From Cylindrospermum stagnale PCC 7417 (GTDB taxonomy: Bacteria > Cyanobacteriota > Cyanobacteriia > Cyanobacteriales > Nostocaceae): a stretch of DNA of 64,000 bases. Made by a program: the position numbers and the translations under genes. The stretch spans positions 111,215-175,214 of the forward strand of contig NC_020050.1 of the NCBI RefSeq assembly GCF_000317535.1, in the 5' to 3' direction. Within the stretch, counting starts at the first letter, position 1, and every line of letters begins with the position of its first letter. Shown one piece after another: positions 62,575 through 64,000 of the stretch. The notes below the pieces were generated by a model. It was not told the origin of the DNA and searched no databases. It saw only the letters and a program-made list of their open reading frames with translations.

Positions 62575-62805
62575 ATGCAAAATCTCACCAGAATTACCCG
62601 CAACCCAGAAGTAATGGGCGGCAAACCCTGTATCCGGGGAATGCGTGTCACCGTTGGTACTATCGTCGGCTTAATGGCATCTGGACACAGTTCAAGCGAC
62701 ATCCTCAAGGCTTATCCCTACCTTGAAGAAGCCGATATCTATGAAGCACTTGCCTATGCTGCATGGCGGGCTGAAGAAATTGAAGTCCCGCTGATAAGTG
62801 CATGA
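62575..62805 (+). CDS. DUF433 antitoxin (VapB-like)
   Basis: 76 residues with the DUF433 pattern: ITRNPEVMGGKPCIRGMRVT then VGTIVGLMASGHSSSDILKA and YPYLEEADIYEALAYAA. DUF433 proteins are HTH-type antitoxins paired with a PIN-like DUF5615 toxin. Its stop overlaps the start of that toxin gene (ATGA), but the toxin is truncated here, so the antitoxin is an orphan. Confidence 0.9.
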   Translation: MQNLTRITRNPEVMGGKPCIRGMRVTVGTIVGLMASGHSSSDILKAYPYLEEADIYEALAYAAWRAEEIEVPLISA

Positions 62806-62918
62806 AAATTTTGATTGATATGAACCTTTCCCCTGATTGGGTCGCGGTCTTTGAGAGGTATAACATTACCGCTGTCCACTGGTCTACCGTTGGCGAGATC
62901 GCGTGCGCGTTCTTCTAG
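62802..62918 (+). pseudogene. DUF5615 PIN-like toxin, truncated by the Rpn segment
   Basis: MKILIDMNLSPDWVAVFERY followed by ITAVHWSTVGE is the normal start of DUF5615 toxins. After about 33 codons the frame enters the segment that carries the second Rpn gene and stops at 62916-62918. About two-thirds of the toxin, including later active-site residues, is lost. Confidence 0.85.
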
Positions 62919-63712
62919 GCACTCTGCTGTGCAGCAAGCCGGACAGCTTCTACATCAACATTGAGTTGTTGAGCAATCTGTTCTATACTCATCCCTGTTT
63001 TTAGTAACAGTGGCACAGCTGCTTTCAATATTTCAGTTTTCTGTTCTTCTCGTCCCTCAGCTTTCGCTTCCTGATAAACCCTTGTTTGCTCTAAAGTCAG
63101 TCCCAGCATAGCTTCTACTTCCTCCCTACTCAAAGACGAAAACTTGTAAACCGCAATTGTGGTAATAATATCTATTATTTCGTTTTTCGGCAGTGCGTCC
63201 GTTGACTCTAATTGTACCCGCTCAATCAATAGACGAGCTTGAAGAGCCATCTCTTTCTCTGAGGCAATTGTCAACTGCATTAAATTGATGCCTATTGGCA
63301 GAGTATTGAAAGTACCCAATTCATCCAAATAAATTCGCTGCACTTGGTCGCTGTTTAAAAATATTCGATGAGTTCTTGTATCGCTTGGTTCCAAACTGCG
63401 TGAGGGAAAAATTACCACACAGTACCAGTCATCGTATTGAGACTGATTCCGGTTCAAATACATCAGCGACTCAGTAAAGAAGCGATGATAGAGAGCTTCA
63501 TCTTTCTGAAATTGAACTTCGGCAAAAAAGATAATCCTGGGTGTTGCACCTTCTGGAGGTAAAAAGACCCCATCAATACGAAAGGCGGTTTCTTTTACCT
63601 CAACCGACTCAAATCGATAATTCTGCGCCTGTTCAGGACGGTAATCAACAAGTTCAAAAATTAATGCAGGAAAGCGCTTAAAAATTTGGTAATAAATGGA
63701 GTCGCGTTTCAC
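62915..63712 (-). CDS. Rpn-family/PD-(D/E)XK nuclease (DUF2887-like), copy 2
   Basis: 265 residues, over 90% like the copy at 10384-11199. The active-site residues D47 (FRIDGVF) and E65-x-Q67 (FAEVQFQ) are kept. It lacks four codons of the EGREE linker and ends in a slightly different tail (RLAAQQSA). The shared DNA extends from 62928 to 63869 (10403-11356 in copy 1), including about 160 bp upstream of the start. It lies on the broken toxin gene, so this segment arrived after the DUF433/DUF5615 pair. Confidence 0.85.
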   Translation of the reverse strand: MKRDSIYYQIFKRFPALIFELVDYRPEQAQNYRFESVEVKETAFRIDGVFLPPEGATPRIIFFAEVQFQKDEALYHRFFTESLMYLNRNQSQYDDWYCVVIFPSRSLEPSDTRTHRIFLNSDQVQRIYLDELGTFNTLPIGINLMQLTIASEKEMALQARLLIERVQLESTDALPKNEIIDIITTIAVYKFSSLSREEVEAMLGLTLEQTRVYQEAKAEGREEQKTEILKAAVPLLLKTGMSIEQIAQQLNVDVEAVRLAAQQSA

Positions 63713-63872
63713 TAAAATATCCGAAAATAGGCGGCTTATTAACTATTAATTTTATCGTAAAAAAGGCAATTCCTATATATCAAATAATGCTACTCACGGG
63801 CGCACTACTAAGAAGACGTTCAACAAATCAACTCATGTGGCCCCGACGAACTGGGAGCCGCTGCGCTTACGT

Positions 63873-64000
63873 ATAGAGTTAGGTCGAGGGGGAGTATTAT
63901 CTCCCGCCCCTCCCAATTAGAACCGGACGTGCAACTTTCGCTACATCCGGCTCCCGACAATCTTAAGTATCCTTTTTGCTCATGTGAATATATTGGTGAC
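63873..64000 (-). mobile_element. 3' end of a second group II intron, running off the right edge
   Basis: On the minus strand GAGCCGGATGTAGCGAAAGT followed by TGCACGTCCGGTTC (63953-63920) is a 34-nt domain V with GAAA loop. Downstream comes a domain VI-type hairpin (GGGAGGGGCGGGAGATAATA then CTCCC) and the end CTAACTCTAT at about 63873. Its reverse transcriptase would lie beyond the window. It interrupts the flank shared by the two Rpn copies. It is of a different type from the intron at 29.7 kb. Confidence 0.8.

Noticed and set aside
1..64000. tRNA, rRNA or a chromosomal housekeeping locus
   Set aside because: No tRNA-like cloverleaf or rRNA sequence was noticed; apart from psbA all genes are accessory, plasmid or mobile types.

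Overview
The window looks like part of a large plasmid, or plasmid-derived region, of a filamentous cyanobacterium of the Nostoc/Anabaena/Calothrix type. Reasons: many HIP1 sites (GCGATCGC, e.g. near 8272, 16768, 23941, 51127), a canonical psbA gene, two CyRepA1-type plasmid replication genes, two copies of a MobC/relaxase mobilization module, several ParA-like genes, three tyrosine recombinases, toxin-antitoxin pairs and dense mobile elements. No rRNA, tRNA or CRISPR array was seen.

Layout. (1) 1-6.1 kb: a compact leftward natural-product-type cluster (methyltransferase, FkbM methyltransferase, ATP-grasp ligase, AurF-like diiron oxygenase, MATE exporter), followed by repeats and a transposase scrap. 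(2) 7.4-12.5 kb: integrase, ParA with a small partner, an Rpn/PD-(D/E)XK nuclease, and a ribbon-helix-helix/coiled-coil/HTH regulator behind a repeat-rich control region. (3) 12.8-13.9 kb: psbA. (4) 14.3-20.0 kb: a leftward operon of about nine genes, mostly unrecognised, ending in a membrane-anchored FtsK/TraD-type ATPase. It has strong ribosome binding sites, tiny genes, a canonical A_AAA_AAA slippery site and an operator-like array of ATTGG repeats every 11 bp. (5) 20.5-29.1 kb and 38.7-48.3 kb: two copies of one plasmid backbone (rep, coiled-coil protein, ParA-like ATPase, small accessory protein, oriT, mobC, mobA). They are nearly identical in some parts and diverged in others. Copy 2 carries extra toxin-antitoxin genes, an in-frame low-complexity insertion in rep, and two 1-base deletions that fuse the ParA-like gene to its neighbour. 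(6) 29.1-38.7 kb, between the copies: a nest of mobile DNA (repeat-family ends, a group II intron, an ISL3-type transposase, a Tn3-family transposon with a tyrosine recombinase) plus small plasmid genes. (7) 48.5-50.7 kb: small unknown genes. (8) 51.0-59.3 kb: two giant STAND proteins side by side, NACHT-HEAT-alpha/beta hydrolase and NB-ARC with about 25 near-identical 31-32-residue helical repeats. This is the best candidate for an undescribed immune or regulated-cell-death system here. (9) 59.7-64 kb: ParA/RHH partition operon with palindromic sites, VapBC-like pair, small integrase, DUF433 antitoxin with a truncated toxin, a second copy of the Rpn nuclease, and the 3' end of a second group II intron at the right edge.

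Taken together, replication (CyRepA1), partition (ParA/RHH), post-segregational stability (TA pairs) and mobilization (oriT/MobC/MobA with ParA-like helpers) form the plasmid backbone. The oxygenase cluster, psbA and the STAND pair are cargo. The duplication of the whole rep-mob backbone suggests a fused or co-integrated plasmid. All family assignments come from reading motifs and from memory of the families; no searches were run.
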